Source of the DNA: Nitrospirota bacterium
Lineage (GTDB): Bacteria > Nitrospirota > Thermodesulfovibrionia > UBA6902
DNA: 14,294 nucleotides
NCBI GenBank assembly: GCA_015491705.1
Contig: WFVK01000061.1
Span: 1 to 14,294 of the forward strand
Reading direction: 5' to 3'
In this document: in pieces, positions 13,333 through 14,294 of the stretch
Layout of the letters: each line of letters starts with the position of its first letter
How positions within the stretch are numbered: the stretch's first letter is position 1
The notes under the pieces: generated by a model
Seen by the model: only the letters and a program-made list of their open reading frames with translations
Databases searched by the model: none
What the model was told of the DNA's origin: nothing
Program-made: the position numbers and the translations under genes

Positions 13333-14294
13333 TTACGATTCGCTCTGGATTGTCGCCTTCTCAAGTACGAAGTCCAGCACCTTGTCGGCCAGCAGCCTGC
13401 TCTTCATCGCCTCCATTGAACCTTCCCTTACCGCATACAGCTTTCTCACATCTTCCGGCTTGAGATTGTTGCGTGCGGCGATCTCCTCTATCGCCCTGTC
13501 GACCTCTTTCTCGCTTACCTGTATGTTTTCCTTTTTGGCGATGGCTTCAATGATGATTACACCCTTGACGTTTTCCTTCGCCTTCAGTGAGTATTCTTTC
13601 TGGAGTTCTTCATCCGGCTTTACGGCCTCGCCTTTTTTCACGGCCTCTTCCTTTGCGCGTTCGACAAGGGAGGCTATTTCACTGTAGACCATGCTGCCCG
13701 GAACATCGATGTCATGCCTTCTTATCAGCTCGTCCAGTATTTCCCTCTTGTAATCTATCTCTATCTGGCCCTTTTTCCTGTTGCTTATATTTTCACGTAT
13801 CCTGTTCCTGAGCTCTTCCATATTATTGCAGCCCGCCTCTGCCGCGAGTTCATCGTCAAGAGGCGGGATGTTCTTCTTCTTTGTCTCGGTTATCGATACC
13901 TTGAAACTGACTTCCCTGCCCGCCACGGTCCTGTTCGGGTGATCGTCTTCAAATTTAAGCGTTACGGTGACCGTGTCGCCTTTTTTCTTCCCGGCCAGGG
14001 CATCGCTGAATTCCCGGGGCATTGCGTCGGAGCCCAGCACAAACGGAAATTCACGGTAGGACAGTTCTTCCCTGGGCTCGCCGTCAATAAACGCCTCGCT
14101 GTCAACAATGGCCATATCGCCTTCCTTCAGCTCTTCGTCGGAGACTGAATAAAGGGCCTTGCTCTCCTGCAGCCGCTTCAGGGCGTTTTCCACTTCCTCG
14201 TCCTCTACCGTAAATGTCTTCTCTTTCAGGACAATGCCTTCATAATTGATTTCTTTTATTTCAGGCCTTACCTCTATTGTCACGCTGAATGAAA
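13333..14294 (-). CDS. tig: Trigger factor (partial, N terminus outside window)
   Basis: About 319 codons of the ribosome-associated chaperone and peptidyl-prolyl isomerase are present. The frame stays open to the window edge (SFS precedes [16 protein letters not shown]), and the ribosome-binding N-terminal domain of about 110 residues is missing, so the apparent GTG start at 14283 is internal. The FKBP-like domain is visible ([17 protein letters not shown], then [33 protein letters not shown], and the following PPLDDELA). A helical, charged SurA-like C-terminal region follows, ending KATIQSES. It is the first gene of the tig-clpP-clpX operon, whose promoter lies outside the window. Confidence 0.95.
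   Translation of the reverse strand, partial: SFSVTIEVRPEIKEINYEGIVLKEKTFTVEDEEVENALKRLQESKALYSVSDEELKEGDMAIVDSEAFIDGEPREELSYREFPFVLGSDAMPREFSDALAGKKKGDTVTVTLKFEDDHPNRTVAGREVSFKVSITETKKKNIPPLDDELAAEAGCNNMEELRNRIRENISNRKKGQIEIDYKREILDELIRRHDIDVPGSMVYSEIASLVERAKEEAVKKGEAVKPDEELQKEYSLKAKENVKGVIIIEAIAKKENIQVSEKEVDRAIEEIAARNNLKPEDVRKLYAVREGSMEAMKSRLLADKVLDFVLEKATIQSES

Noticed and set aside
14281-14283. GTG as the trigger factor start
   Set aside because: The frame is open upstream to the window edge and the ribosome-binding N-terminal domain is missing, so the codon is internal.

Overview
The window carries a plus-strand cell-surface glycan (LPS or O-antigen type) biosynthesis cluster at about 1-11341. 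It converges on a minus-strand proteostasis operon, trigger factor - clpP - clpX, at about 11438-14294. The organism looks like a Gram-negative bacterium of moderate-to-high GC. Frequent AGG (Arg) and ATA (Ile) codons together with the tig-clpP-clpX order suggest Nitrospirota or a Desulfobacterota-like lineage, but this is a weak inference without database comparison.

Layout. Positions 1-341 hold no complete gene, only the last codons of a probable upstream gene and a set of inverted and direct repeats. Then come two GT9 (heptosyltransferase-superfamily) glycosyltransferases (342-1457, 1521-2606), a zinc-ribbon SAM methyltransferase (2677-3744) and an APH-fold small-molecule kinase 2 nt behind it (3747-4595). 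A translationally coupled trio follows: methyltransferase, DegT/DnrJ-type PLP aminotransferase and radical SAM/SPASM-like enzyme (4646-7628, ATGA overlaps). The cluster ends with a GT4 glycosyltransferase overlapping a WbqC-like protein (7704-9628), a PIG-L family deacetylase (9673-10287) and a WecA/TagO-type polyprenyl-phosphate sugar-1-phosphate transferase (10292-11341).

How they may work together (inference). The WecA-like enzyme would load a HexNAc-1-P on undecaprenyl phosphate, PIG-L may remove an N-acetyl group, and the GT4 and GT9 enzymes would extend the chain. The aminotransferase/radical SAM/methyltransferase module would make or modify an unusual amino sugar, and the kinase/methyltransferase pair would decorate it. 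No flippase, polymerase or ABC exporter is visible, so the locus continues to the left or uses genes elsewhere.

The most unusual signal is a family of short palindromic repeats with a CCTTAAYGTTGCATAAAC-like arm that sits at gene ends throughout the plus-strand cluster. In several genes the repeat supplies the stop codon and the last residues (tails NVA, LNVA, LNAA). In the GT4 gene it is read in another frame as a C-terminal extension. One copy at 1-219 is expanded to a MITE-like inverted repeat of about 200 bp. None was seen inside the tig-clpP-clpX operon.
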